In this document: one piece after another, positions 9,091 through 17,490 of the stretch
Position numbering within the stretch: the stretch's first letter is position 1
Layout of the letters: every line of letters begins with the position of its first letter
Source of the DNA: an uncultured Lachnospiraceae bacterium
GTDB taxonomy: Bacteria; Bacillota; Clostridia; Lachnospirales; Lachnospiraceae
Length of the DNA: 49,659 nt
Direction: 5' to 3'
Assembly (NCBI GenBank): GCA_947037115.1
Contig: CAMQTN010000012.1
Coordinates: 1-49,659 of the forward strand
Position numbers and translations under genes: made by a program
The notes under the pieces: model-generated
Databases searched by the model: none
What the model saw: the letters and a program-made list of their open reading frames with translations, nothing else
What the model was told of the DNA's origin: nothing

Positions 9091-9492
9091 TTACTCGGGC
9101 TCCTTCTCGATCACTTCACCCTCCTCCATATGTGCTTCCTGTATCTGAAGCTCAAACCGGTCAAGCATAATCTGCAAAATCCGCCCGACAAAATAAAAAC
9201 CCAGCAGCACACACAGCAGGATAATCAACATCGTCTGCAGCTCATAGTGCAGAATCCGCATGACAATGCTGACAACTGCCCCGGCAAGTAACATGACAAA
9301 AGGAGGGATCAATCTGCGTTTTCTGGCCTTCGCCTCTCTCTCCTCTTCCTCCCTTTTTTCCCTTGCCTTGCGCTGGGCAGCAGTTTCATGTTCCTCCTCG
9401 GGTTCCACTTCTTCCGTGGACTCCTCCCCGGACTCCTCTGCCTCTGCCACAGCGCCATCCGTCTCTTCGTTGTTCTTTTCTTCCCAGTCCAC
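9091..9492 (-). CDS. Small acidic membrane protein between cheD and sigD
   Basis: I do not recognise this protein. The 133 residues divide into a strongly acidic N-terminal half (E-rich to about residue 45), a basic stretch (ARKAREKREEEEREAKARKR), two closely spaced hydrophobic segments (about 68-83 and 89-107) and a short acidic tail. It is probably anchored by two membrane helices with both ends in the cytoplasm. The start is a GTG; AAGGA lies 7 bases upstream, and no ATG in frame does better. It sits between cheD and sigD, close to where B. subtilis carries small accessory genes, but I see no similarity to SwrB. Confidence 0.7.
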   Translation of the reverse strand: MDWEEKNNEETDGAVAEAEESGEESTEEVEPEEEHETAAQRKAREKREEEEREAKARKRRLIPPFVMLLAGAVVSIVMRILHYELQTMLIILLCVLLGFYFVGRILQIMLDRFELQIQEAHMEEGEVIEKEPE

Positions 9493-9526
9493 CTTACTAT
9501 CCTTCCATCATCCATCCGCGGCAGGA

Positions 9527-10012
9527 TCAGATCTTATACTCCTGCTTGCCAACTGCCCTGATTACAAAATCCCCGGTTTCGGGATAAAAAATTACTGTTC
9601 TTCCAAAATTTTTACCTGTATCTTCCGCCAGAATCGGAATCCTCATCTGTGCCAGCTTCTTCTTGGTCGCCTGCACATTTCTCTCTCCCACGCGTACCAT
9701 CTCGCTGTTGCTGCTGAATCCGAACATCTGCGCGCCGCCGGCTATCTTTGCCACCAGTCTGGCTCTGCTGGCTCCTCTCCTGGTCACCTGCTTCACCAGC
9801 TCCTCTATCCCTGTGTCCGCAAATTTAGGTATGTTGGAGTTATTGCGGATCGTGGTAGAATCCGGCAGCATAATATGTGCCAGCCCGCCGATCTTGGTAA
9901 CCGGATCACGAACCGCAATACCTACACAGGATCCCAGCCCCAACGTACAAATCCTGTCGGGGCTGACGCATACATTTAAGTCGGCCATTCCGACCTTTAT
10001 CTCTACACCCAT
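9527..10012 (-). CDS. cheD: Chemoreceptor glutamine deamidase CheD
   Basis: CheD deamidates specific glutamines in chemoreceptors and binds CheC. The 161-residue product has the family's catalytic residues in the expected places: T23 and C29 in ICTLGLGSCVGIAV and H46 in IGGLAHIMLP. The spacing matches the T. maritima enzyme (T21, C27, H44). The C-terminal GGAQMFGF and GERN motifs are also present. A GGGAG site precedes the ATG. The neighbouring cheC (55 bases upstream) encodes its partner, and the pair feeds back from CheY-P to receptor adaptation in the Bacillus-type pathway. Confidence 0.97.
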   Translation of the reverse strand: MGVEIKVGMADLNVCVSPDRICTLGLGSCVGIAVRDPVTKIGGLAHIMLPDSTTIRNNSNIPKFADTGIEELVKQVTRRGASRARLVAKIAGGAQMFGFSSNSEMVRVGERNVQATKKKLAQMRIPILAEDTGKNFGRTVIFYPETGDFVIRAVGKQEYKI

Positions 10013-10067
10013 AGCATCACATTCTCCCGTTTACACTTCTTAATCCATATCTCCGGCCACTGGTTAC

Positions 10068-10685
10068 TCACATGCTGATCCCCAGTGCCGACAACATTTT
10101 ACTATAGGAATCCAGATCCGGAATCAGGACAAAATAGCCGTCTAAAACCATCTCATCAAAAAACTGTGTCTGAATCATCAGCATTCTGTCCCCAAGGGCG
10201 GCAAACTCGATCGCCGGCACACTTAAAATCGCTCCGGCCATATCCACCGTCAGATCCGGCACGGAAGGATAAATGGTCAGATTTGTAATGCTCGAAAGAG
10301 AATTGAGATACGCGCCCGTAATAATGTTTCCCACTTCCTGCAGCGCGGAAAGCTCCATCTCCGAGAGATCCTCCGACTCCGACTCCATCCCCATCAGCTT
10401 TGCAACCAGATGCTTTGCCGCCTTTTTTTCCAACAGGAACATAATGCTGCCCTTGATATCTCCGTCGATCGCGAGGTAAATACCCGCCATCACCACTTCC
10501 TCGCCGCCCATGGCCTCGCCCAGCTCCTTAAACTCCAGAAGCTGCACCTGAGGAACCGACATATCAATCTTACACTGTATCATCTGCGCCAAAGCCGTGG
10601 TGGCATTTCCGGCGCCGATGTTTCCCAACTCTCTCAGCACGTCGAAATATTCATTCGACATGCTGTCCAGGTTAATTTCGCCCAC
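10068..10685 (-). CDS. cheC: CheY-P phosphatase CheC
   Basis: CheC removes phosphate from CheY-P and is stimulated by CheD. The 205-residue protein shows the family's two pseudo-symmetric active sites: E19 and N22 in VLRELGNIGAGNATTALAQ, and the matching E and N in LSALQEVGNIITGAYLN (about 110-125). The length is typical. It is flanked by cheW (11 bases upstream) and cheD. FliY, at 23443-24660, has the same pair of motifs, so two CheY-P phosphatases are encoded, as in B. subtilis. Confidence 0.97.
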   Translation of the reverse strand: MGEINLDSMSNEYFDVLRELGNIGAGNATTALAQMIQCKIDMSVPQVQLLEFKELGEAMGGEEVVMAGIYLAIDGDIKGSIMFLLEKKAAKHLVAKLMGMESESEDLSEMELSALQEVGNIITGAYLNSLSSITNLTIYPSVPDLTVDMAGAILSVPAIEFAALGDRMLMIQTQFFDEMVLDGYFVLIPDLDSYSKMLSALGISM

Positions 10686-10696
10686 TCTTGCTCCTC

Positions 10697-11170
10697 CTAT
10701 ACATTTTCTAAAACAACCGTATTCAAATCAAGCAGGGAGATCAGACCTCCCTCGCTCTTACCGACTCCACTCAGGAAATTGGACTTCTCATCCATCGAGT
10801 CATAAGCCACTTTTTCAATTCTTTCATTCTCCAGGGTTACGACTTCCTTGACCTCATCCACAATCACGCCGATCGTACCCTGCTGCTCCAGCTTCAGGAT
10901 AATAATCCTGCTGGACTTGGTTTCCACATCCGGCTCCAGCCCCATCTTGATACGGATACTCATAACCGGGATGACCTCGCCTCTTAAGTTGATCACACCC
11001 TTCAGGTAATCGTCCACCTTGGGGACTCTGGTAATGTGCTGCATCCTGACAATATTATCTATGTATTTGATATCAATGCCGTACTGTTCTTCCCCAAGCC
11101 TGATCACGATAAACTGTGTGGTTTCCCCCACCGGCCTCAGCTCATCCAATGCTTCCTTTACATCGCTCAT
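10697..11170 (-). CDS. cheW: Chemotaxis coupling protein CheW
   Basis: CheW links chemoreceptors to CheA in membrane arrays. The 157-residue product is a single CheW-like double beta-barrel domain. Typical segments are TQFIVIRLGEEQYGIDI near residue 20, the VPKVDDYLKGVINLRGEVIP loop (about 50-70) and the later EVKEVVTLENERIE region. GGGAGGGAGG precedes the ATG. It lies 19 bases after cheA. No CheV-like fusion to a receiver is present. Confidence 0.97.
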   Translation of the reverse strand: MSDVKEALDELRPVGETTQFIVIRLGEEQYGIDIKYIDNIVRMQHITRVPKVDDYLKGVINLRGEVIPVMSIRIKMGLEPDVETKSSRIIILKLEQQGTIGVIVDEVKEVVTLENERIEKVAYDSMDEKSNFLSGVGKSEGGLISLLDLNTVVLENV

Positions 11171-11189
11171 ATGTTTTTCCTCCCTCCCG

Positions 11190-13328
11190 TCAGATCAGTG
11201 CGTTGGCATCCAGAATCAGGGCAACCTCACCGTCGCCCAATACAGTTGCGCCGCTGATAATCTTGCATTTACTGATATATTTGCCGAGTGACTTGATAAC
11301 GATCTCCTGCTGGCCGATCAGCTCATCCACCACAAGTCCGGCCATCTTGTCGCCCTTTTTAACGACTACAACCACCAGATTATCCTCGGGATTCTTCTTG
11401 CTGGGAACATCCAGAATCTCGTTTAAGCGGATCAGCGGAATCACCAGATCACGCAGCTGTATCACTTCTTTCGCCTGCACCAGCTTTACATCTCCGGGCA
11501 GGATATCCTCTATCGTCTGGATGGAACCAAGCGCAATGGCATATTTCTCATCGCCGATCTCCACCATAAGAGCCTGAATAATTGCCAGGGTAAGGGGAAG
11601 CCTGATCGTCCATGTACTTCCTTCGCCCAGTCTGGACTTCACTTCCACCTCGCCGCTTAAGGACTCAATCATGGATTTTACCACATCCAGACCAACGCCT
11701 CGTCCTGATACGTCGGACACCACCTTCGCTGTGGAAAAACCTGCGTTGAAGAGAAGACCGATAATCTCCTTCTCGCTCATGGCTTCGCCCTGCTCCGGTG
11801 TGATAACGCCTCTCTCGATTCCCTTATTCTTAACGGCATTCGTATCGATACCGTTACCGTCATCCCTCACCTCAATGACAACGTTATTGCCATCCTGATA
11901 CGCATCGAGGAAAATAGATCCAACCTCCGGCTTCCCTCTCTCCTTACGCACCTCGGCGGACTCCAGTCCGTGATCGGCAGAATTACGGAGTAAATGCATC
12001 AGCGGATCACCGATCTGGTCTACCACGGTACGGTCAAGCTCTGTCTCCTCACCGCTCATGTACAGTTCCATCTTCTTGCCAAGCTTCTTCTGCAGGTCGC
12101 GCACCATGCGGGGGAATTTATTAACCGTGCTCTCGATAGGCACCATTCGCACTTTCATAACCGACTCATGAAGGGAGGTGGTTACGCTCTCCAGATACTC
12201 AATCTGCTCGTTCACTGCCTGGCTTGAATTGCCGGACATGGCCGACGCAGATACGAGGGAATTTTTTGCAATAATCAGCTCGCTTACCAGATTCATCAGC
12301 GTATCCAGCTTCTCAATATCCACCCGGACAGTCCTGTTTACCACAGGCTTGTTGGGCGCCTTCCTGGCCGCAGGTGCATTTGTCTGTGCGGGCGCCTGGT
12401 TTTGTGCTGCGGGCTGCGCAGCCGCAGGCGCCGGTTCGCTTTCTGGCGCCGCAGGCGCAGGCGTTTCAGGTACCGCAGGGGCGGGGGTCTCCTGTACAGG
12501 GGCCTCAGCCGCCAGCGAAGGCTCCTCCGGCGCTCCTCCGGCGCTCACATCCTCCAGTTTTAAAACGCTGCCGGTAACATCCTCTATCTCAGACACACTT
12601 CTGGATGCTGCCAGGATACCGTCCAGCTCCGACTCGGAAACAATGATCAGGCTGAATGTCAGATCAAATTTTTCATCCTCAATATCCTGAGACGAGGGAT
12701 CGGAAACGATGATCTCGCTGGTCTCCTCGATCGCCTTAAATACCAGAAAGGCTCTGGCCGCTTTCAGAATACAGGCCTCCTGTACCCTGACGGTCAGTCC
12801 GTAAACGTTCTTTCCTTCTTTTATGGCTTCGCTTAACACGCTCTGCTGATTTTCGTTTAATTTGATACCCTGAAGAGCACTTCCATCCGCCGGTGCGTCC
12901 GCCGCTTTCGCTGCGGGCGCTTCCTCCTTTGTCTCAGGCTCCGCCCCGCCGTTCATGATATCGTTTAACCGTTTGATCAGCGCACTGTTATCATTGGTTC
13001 CCTCATCGGAACTCTCCCTGATCGTGGTGTTGTACTCCTCCAGCGCGTCAAGACACTGAAAAAGCACGTCGATCATATCCGCATTCACCTTGATATTACC
13101 GTTTCTCACCTCAGAGAAGACATTCTCCATATCATGCGTCAGCGTCTGCATCCTCTTGTAGCCCATGGTTCCGGCCATACCTTTCAGGGAATGCGCCGCA
13201 CGGAAGATCTCGTTGATCGTATCCATGTTCTCCGGATCCTGCTCCAGCGCAAGAATCTGCGTATTCAGGCTCTGCAGATGTTCATTGGTTTCATCAAGGA
13301 AAATCTCGAGATACTGGCTTACATCCAT
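11190..13328 (-). CDS. cheA: Chemotaxis histidine kinase CheA
   Basis: CheA autophosphorylates and passes phosphate to CheY and CheB. The 712 residues contain an N-terminal HPt domain with phosphorylatable H46 (IFRAAHSLKGMAGTMG), and a P2-like response-regulator-binding region (about 165-265). A long Ala/Pro-rich linker (about 270-330) leads to the dimerisation helices (starting at VDIEKLDTLMNLVSELI), the ATPase domain with HLLRNSADHGLE (N box) and VRDDGNGID and SDVSGRGVGLDVV (G boxes), and the C-terminal CheW-like domain. It starts two bases after the cheB stop. A 22-base tandem duplication in the linker is listed separately. Confidence 0.98.
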   Translation of the reverse strand: MDVSQYLEIFLDETNEHLQSLNTQILALEQDPENMDTINEIFRAAHSLKGMAGTMGYKRMQTLTHDMENVFSEVRNGNIKVNADMIDVLFQCLDALEEYNTTIRESSDEGTNDNSALIKRLNDIMNGGAEPETKEEAPAAKAADAPADGSALQGIKLNENQQSVLSEAIKEGKNVYGLTVRVQEACILKAARAFLVFKAIEETSEIIVSDPSSQDIEDEKFDLTFSLIIVSESELDGILAASRSVSEIEDVTGSVLKLEDVSAGGAPEEPSLAAEAPVQETPAPAVPETPAPAAPESEPAPAAAQPAAQNQAPAQTNAPAARKAPNKPVVNRTVRVDIEKLDTLMNLVSELIIAKNSLVSASAMSGNSSQAVNEQIEYLESVTTSLHESVMKVRMVPIESTVNKFPRMVRDLQKKLGKKMELYMSGEETELDRTVVDQIGDPLMHLLRNSADHGLESAEVRKERGKPEVGSIFLDAYQDGNNVVIEVRDDGNGIDTNAVKNKGIERGVITPEQGEAMSEKEIIGLLFNAGFSTAKVVSDVSGRGVGLDVVKSMIESLSGEVEVKSRLGEGSTWTIRLPLTLAIIQALMVEIGDEKYAIALGSIQTIEDILPGDVKLVQAKEVIQLRDLVIPLIRLNEILDVPSKKNPEDNLVVVVVKKGDKMAGLVVDELIGQQEIVIKSLGKYISKCKIISGATVLGDGEVALILDANALI
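12521..12542. repeat. 11-base tandem duplication inside cheA
   Basis: GCTCCTCCGGC is present twice without a gap, followed by GCTCA, in the Ala/Pro-rich linker of cheA. The unit length is not a multiple of three, so loss or gain of one copy would shift the frame ahead of the kinase core. Confidence 0.8.
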
Positions 13329-13330
13329 AA

Positions 13331-14509
13331 TTATTTTACCCCCACGTTCGTTATGATTTCCTGTGCGATCTGTTCAAGCGGCACCGCCTGATCTGCCAGT
13401 CCAGCGTTTACTGCGCTCTTCGGCATCCCGTATACTGCGCACGTACTCGCCTCCTGGACAATCACATGGATTTTCTTTTTCTCTTTCAGATGCATGATTC
13501 CCTGTGTACCATCCGCTCCCATTCCCGTCAGGACAACGCATAAAATCCGGTCAAACCTGCTGTCCATCAGAGATTCATACATATAGTTCGCGCAGGGCTT
13601 CACACCCTCTCTGGCCGGTTCATCCGAATAGTGGATCGTATACTTTCCTGCCATGTTGAGGATATTCAGATGCTTGCCTCCCATGGCGATATACACGTTG
13701 CCGGGCAGAAGCACATCTCCCTCCGCCGCCTCTTTCACAGTAAGCTCGCTTAAAGAGTTAAGCCGCTCTGAGAGTGAAGCCGTAAAACCGGCAGGCATAT
13801 GCTGTACGATCACCACCGGCGCTTTTAAATTGGCCGGCAGTTTCGGAATCACCGCCTGCAGGGCTTTCGGGCCGCCGGTGGAACTGGCCAGCGCCACAAT
13901 CTGAGTACCCGGATCGTAAGCCGCCTTCCCGAACGGAGCAGGCGGACGTTTCTTTTCCGGCCTCTCCGGCATCGGTAACTGCGCCGGGACAGTGCCGGAA
14001 TTTCTTCCCGCTGCATTTGTCCTGATCGGATGTGCCGACGCCGGAGCAGCAGATGCGCCCGCCGGAGCCGCGGTATGCGCAGAGGCGGGTGCGGACGGGT
14101 GGGACAGCGGCTCCAGTTCCGTCACCGCCGCCAGAATCCGCAGAAGTGACTCCCCAAATGTGCCGTTCCTGCACTCAAGCGCGCTGGTAGGTTTATGAAT
14201 AAAATCAAGTGCCCCCAGCTCCAATGCGTCCAGCGTAATCTTTGCGCCGTCAGCCGTGTCTGTACTGGCCATGATGATCTTTGCCGAAATTTTACGCTTC
14301 TTCAGCTCCTTCAGGAGCTCCAGACCGTTCATCTGCGGCATGTTGACATCCAAAATCACCACGTCATATGTCTTCCTGCTGAGCAGGCCCAGTGCATCCA
14401 GACCGTTCACTGCCCGATCCTGTACACGGAATCGTTTATCTGTTTCGATTATATCACAGAGCACCCTTCTCATGAGTGCAGAGTCGTCAACAAGTAATAC
14501 ATTTTTCAT
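13331..14509 (-). CDS. cheB: Chemotaxis methylesterase CheB
   Basis: CheB removes methyl groups from chemoreceptors after phosphorylation by CheA. The 392-residue product has an N-terminal receiver (1-120) with phosphoacceptor D54 in VVILDVNMPQMNG. An Ala/Pro/His-rich linker (about 135-200) follows, then the esterase domain. The catalytic triad is visible: S210 in ALASSTGGPKAL, H237 in VIVQHMPAG and D333 in LTGMGADGT. The linker is longer than in E. coli CheB. The partner methyltransferase gene cheR is not in this window. It lies between the PilZ gene and cheA, in the usual Firmicute order after flhG. Confidence 0.97.
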   Translation of the reverse strand: MKNVLLVDDSALMRRVLCDIIETDKRFRVQDRAVNGLDALGLLSRKTYDVVILDVNMPQMNGLELLKELKKRKISAKIIMASTDTADGAKITLDALELGALDFIHKPTSALECRNGTFGESLLRILAAVTELEPLSHPSAPASAHTAAPAGASAAPASAHPIRTNAAGRNSGTVPAQLPMPERPEKKRPPAPFGKAAYDPGTQIVALASSTGGPKALQAVIPKLPANLKAPVVIVQHMPAGFTASLSERLNSLSELTVKEAAEGDVLLPGNVYIAMGGKHLNILNMAGKYTIHYSDEPAREGVKPCANYMYESLMDSRFDRILCVVLTGMGADGTQGIMHLKEKKKIHVIVQEASTCAVYGMPKSAVNAGLADQAVPLEQIAQEIITNVGVK

Positions 14510-14578
14510 TTATCTCTGTCTGCACCTCCCATCACTGCAATCCCGCTCTGTTAGAAAACCTCTCTTTTCATCCCCGGA

Positions 14579-15304
14579 TTACCCTTCTATTTTTCTGTGG
14601 GTCTTTCTCGCCTCGTCAAATATATACTGGATAATTTCCTCCCTGTCCTGGGGGTCCACATTGACATACTGTACCCTGTGGTCATACACGCCCGGTTTAT
14701 GGGTGAGTTCATTTACCGCCAGCACTTTCCCCACCAGCCGGTACTCCTTTTCCTTTCCCTCCACAGTGAGATGATACTTACATAAAATCAGACTGTTCAC
14801 CTCATAGGCATAATATGCCACAAACCGCAGACCGCCACCGCTGATATCCACAATCACACTGCTCTTTAAGGGGAGTTCCGGCAAAAGTTCCTCCTGCGAA
14901 GCAATGGCGATTTCCTCCTCGCCCAGCTGCCTGGAATCCATCTCCAGCGCGCAGCTGAAGCGGTAATATTCTCTTCTCTGATAATTTCTCAGGTTACTGG
15001 TCAGATCCATCACAAGCACATATCTGCCGCTGTACTTGTATCTGTCCACCACCCGCGCGTTACACTGGTAAACCACGTTGTCACCGAAAAAATACATGTC
15101 GTATTCGCCGTCTACCGGCAGAAGAATCAATTTGCCGTCCTCGATCGGCATGGAAATCTCCACCCGGTCCTCCGTAAGCACGCCAAGCACCTGACTGCGG
15201 TGCGTCCTGCGCGTCCCCGCATCCGCCTGCTCCCGGCCTCTCACAATCGGTTTCAGTTCCACCTCACCGCCCGGCATCACATATTTTGACAACAGCCCTG
15301 ACAT
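14579..15304 (-). CDS. YcgR-like flagellar brake protein with a PilZ domain
   Basis: Proteins of this type bind cyclic di-GMP and slow or stop the flagellar motor. The 241-residue product has an N-terminal YcgR-type beta-barrel domain (about 1-105) and a C-terminal PilZ domain. Both halves of the c-di-GMP site are intact: RxxxR at R111-R115 (in NYQRREYYRFS) and DxSxxG at D153-G158 (VDISGGGLRF). The ATG follows GGAGG at good distance. It is placed between flhG and cheB, so the brake is co-expressed with motor and chemotaxis genes. No diguanylate cyclase is encoded in the window. Confidence 0.92.
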   Translation of the reverse strand: MSGLLSKYVMPGGEVELKPIVRGREQADAGTRRTHRSQVLGVLTEDRVEISMPIEDGKLILLPVDGEYDMYFFGDNVVYQCNARVVDRYKYSGRYVLVMDLTSNLRNYQRREYYRFSCALEMDSRQLGEEEIAIASQEELLPELPLKSSVIVDISGGGLRFVAYYAYEVNSLILCKYHLTVEGKEKEYRLVGKVLAVNELTHKPGVYDHRVQYVNVDPQDREEIIQYIFDEARKTHRKIEG

Positions 15305-15337
15305 AAATACCTCCTACTCCGTCGGAATCCTGCTGAG

Positions 15338-16216
15338 TTACTGTTTTTTGGATATAATATGGGAAAAGAACGCCGCCATACCATGTCTTTTGAGATTTTT
15401 GCTGAGCTCCCTGTTTGTCAGCTTCGCCACAATCATCTCATAGGCGATCGCAGATCTGGCCCTTGGATTTTCCAGAGACACCGGCATCTGCTGCATGACA
15501 GCCTTCGCCAGCAGGGGATCCTGCGGTATCATGCCAAGATAGGAGATCGGCACCTTCAGATAACGTTCTACCACCGTCTCCAGTTTCGTGTAGAGGGCCT
15601 GCGCCTCCGCTTCCCCCGACACCCTGTTGGCAAGCACCTCAATCTTTGTCATATCCGCATGATAGCGCGGATGCCTGCTCAAAGCCTTCAGGAGCGAATA
15701 GGAATCCGTGATCGAGGTGGGCTCCGGCGTCGTCACGAGAAGAATCTCCCCGCTGGCCACCAGAAACTCCAGCACCGCATCCGCAATTCCGGCCCCGGTA
15801 TCCACAATAACCGTGTCGGCCAGCTCATCCAGCTCCGCCAGATTTTCAACGATATAGCTCAGCTCATCCCTGTTCAAATTGGAAAGTCCGGTAATTCCGG
15901 AACCACCCGATATAAACCCCACCTCCATGGGGCCCCAGGTGATAATATCCTTAATGCTTTTGCCCTGATATATTAAATCACACAAGTTATGTTTTGGCAC
16001 CGCCCCAAACATAATCTCTATGTTGGCAAGCCCGAAATCCGCATCCAGAATAATGACCTTCTGCCCGATCTTACGCATCTGTATGGCAAGATTGATGGCG
16101 GTGTTTGATTTCCCCACACCTCCCTTGCCGCTGGTGACAGTGATAACTCTGGCCAGAGGGCGCTTTGGCGGGGCGCTTCCCTTTATTATCCTTCTCAGCT
16201 GTTCAGCCTGATCCAT
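15338..16216 (-). CDS. flhG: MinD-type ATPase FlhG (YlxH), regulator of FlhF and flagellar number
   Basis: FlhG is a membrane-cycling ATPase that controls where and how many flagella form. The 292 residues start with the FlhF-activating motif DQAxxLR (M-DQAEQLR, residues 2-8), followed by a deviant Walker A (TSGKGGVGKSNTAINLAIQ, about 28-46) and the VIILDADFGLANIE segment. The C-terminal stretch (about 265-292) is basic and hydrophobic and should be the amphipathic membrane-targeting helix. AAGGAGA precedes the ATG. It lies 56 bases after flhF, the usual pairing. Confidence 0.96.
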   Translation of the reverse strand: MDQAEQLRRIIKGSAPPKRPLARVITVTSGKGGVGKSNTAINLAIQMRKIGQKVIILDADFGLANIEIMFGAVPKHNLCDLIYQGKSIKDIITWGPMEVGFISGGSGITGLSNLNRDELSYIVENLAELDELADTVIVDTGAGIADAVLEFLVASGEILLVTTPEPTSITDSYSLLKALSRHPRYHADMTKIEVLANRVSGEAEAQALYTKLETVVERYLKVPISYLGMIPQDPLLAKAVMQQMPVSLENPRARSAIAYEMIVAKLTNRELSKNLKRHGMAAFFSHIISKKQ

Positions 16217-16272
16217 CCTTTGAATCTCCTTTTGCTGCCATGAACGGCCGGGCCGTAAACGTCAGCTCCTCC

Positions 16273-17490
16273 TTAGTTCTTCCCTCCAAGCAATCTCTTG
16301 ACCGTCTTTTGCGGATTGAAATCTTCAATGTCGTCCGGCACATTCTGTCCATGGGTCACATAGGACAGGGAAGCGCCCGTATAGAGCCTCAGATTCAGGA
16401 GATTTCCAAGTGTCGTCGTCTCGTCCAGTTTCGTAAAGATCAGCTTGTAGTCCGCCATCTCCTTATAGGAATCCGCTATGCTGATCAGATCCCTGTATTT
16501 TGTGGTGGCGCTCAAAACCAGATGTACTTCCTTCTCAACGATATCGTCAACGGAATGTATAATATTACGCATGTTATCTTTTTGTGTACTGTTCTGGTGG
16601 GAATGCCCCGCCGTATCGATCATGATATAGTCATATCCTTTAAAATCTTCCAGAGCCTTGCTGATCTCCTCCACGGTGTAAATCACGCGGAAGGGCACCT
16701 CCAGAATGTTCGCGTAGGTGCGCAGCTGCTCAGCGGCGGCAATACGGTAAGTATCCGCCGTCAAAAGAGCTACCTTCTTTTTCTCATCTACCCGGAACTT
16801 CGAGGCAATTTTGGCAATCGTGGTGGTTTTTCCCACACCTGTGGGCCCAATAAAAAATACAAGTTTGATACCGCCGTTCGCGGCCGGCTCAATGCCGCTT
16901 GGCTTTCCGAACTTGAGAATCATCTTCTGGTAAATATTCGCCAGGGCATAATCAAAGGGAATATTCGGCTTATTGATCAGCTCGATCTCGTCGATGATCT
17001 CCCGCGCATACTTCTCATCCACCTCGTTCTCCAGCATGGTGTCATGCAGAAGATGCATAAATTTGTCTGTCTCCGATTCCTCCTTGGGCTCCTCAACTGT
17101 CTTCTCTTCTTTGATCTCCTCTTTTTTTCCTTCCTCTGGTTTTTGCAGCTGCTGTTCTAAAAGAGACTGTAAGCTGTCCAGCTTCTCCTCGATCGCGCTG
17201 TCCCTCTTCTCAACTGTTTCTATAACAGGTGTTTTCTTTTCCGGTTCTTCTTTCTCCTTATTCTGGCTGGATGCGATCACATTGTTGATCGCCGAAACTG
17301 CCGCCGTATACTTCTCGCTCTCCTCCTCAAGGGCTACCGTAACCTCCACCATGGGAGTCTTTAAGAACGCGAAAAGGCCCTTGTTTTTCACGGGTTTCAC
17401 GTTCATCACGACAACGCCTTCCCCCAGTTCCTTTCTGGCGTTGTCGATCGCTTCCTTTTCAGTTTTCGCTGTAAATTTTTTGATAATCAT
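16273..17490 (-). CDS. flhF: SRP-type GTPase FlhF, flagellar placement
   Basis: FlhF is an SRP/FtsY-like GTPase that marks the site of flagellar assembly. The 405 residues comprise a basic N-terminal domain (1-60), a Lys/Glu-rich linker (about 70-140), a helical N domain (about 140-200), and the G domain with FFIGPTGVGKTTTIAKIASK (Walker A, about 210-230), LTADTYRIAAAEQLRTYA, DTAGHSHQN and the KLDETTTLGNLL motif. The start ATG shares one base with the flhA stop (TAATG), so translation is probably coupled. It is followed by flhG, its regulator. Confidence 0.97.
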   Translation of the reverse strand: MIIKKFTAKTEKEAIDNARKELGEGVVVMNVKPVKNKGLFAFLKTPMVEVTVALEEESEKYTAAVSAINNVIASSQNKEKEEPEKKTPVIETVEKRDSAIEEKLDSLQSLLEQQLQKPEEGKKEEIKEEKTVEEPKEESETDKFMHLLHDTMLENEVDEKYAREIIDEIELINKPNIPFDYALANIYQKMILKFGKPSGIEPAANGGIKLVFFIGPTGVGKTTTIAKIASKFRVDEKKKVALLTADTYRIAAAEQLRTYANILEVPFRVIYTVEEISKALEDFKGYDYIMIDTAGHSHQNSTQKDNMRNIIHSVDDIVEKEVHLVLSATTKYRDLISIADSYKEMADYKLIFTKLDETTTLGNLLNLRLYTGASLSYVTHGQNVPDDIEDFNPQKTVKRLLGGKN

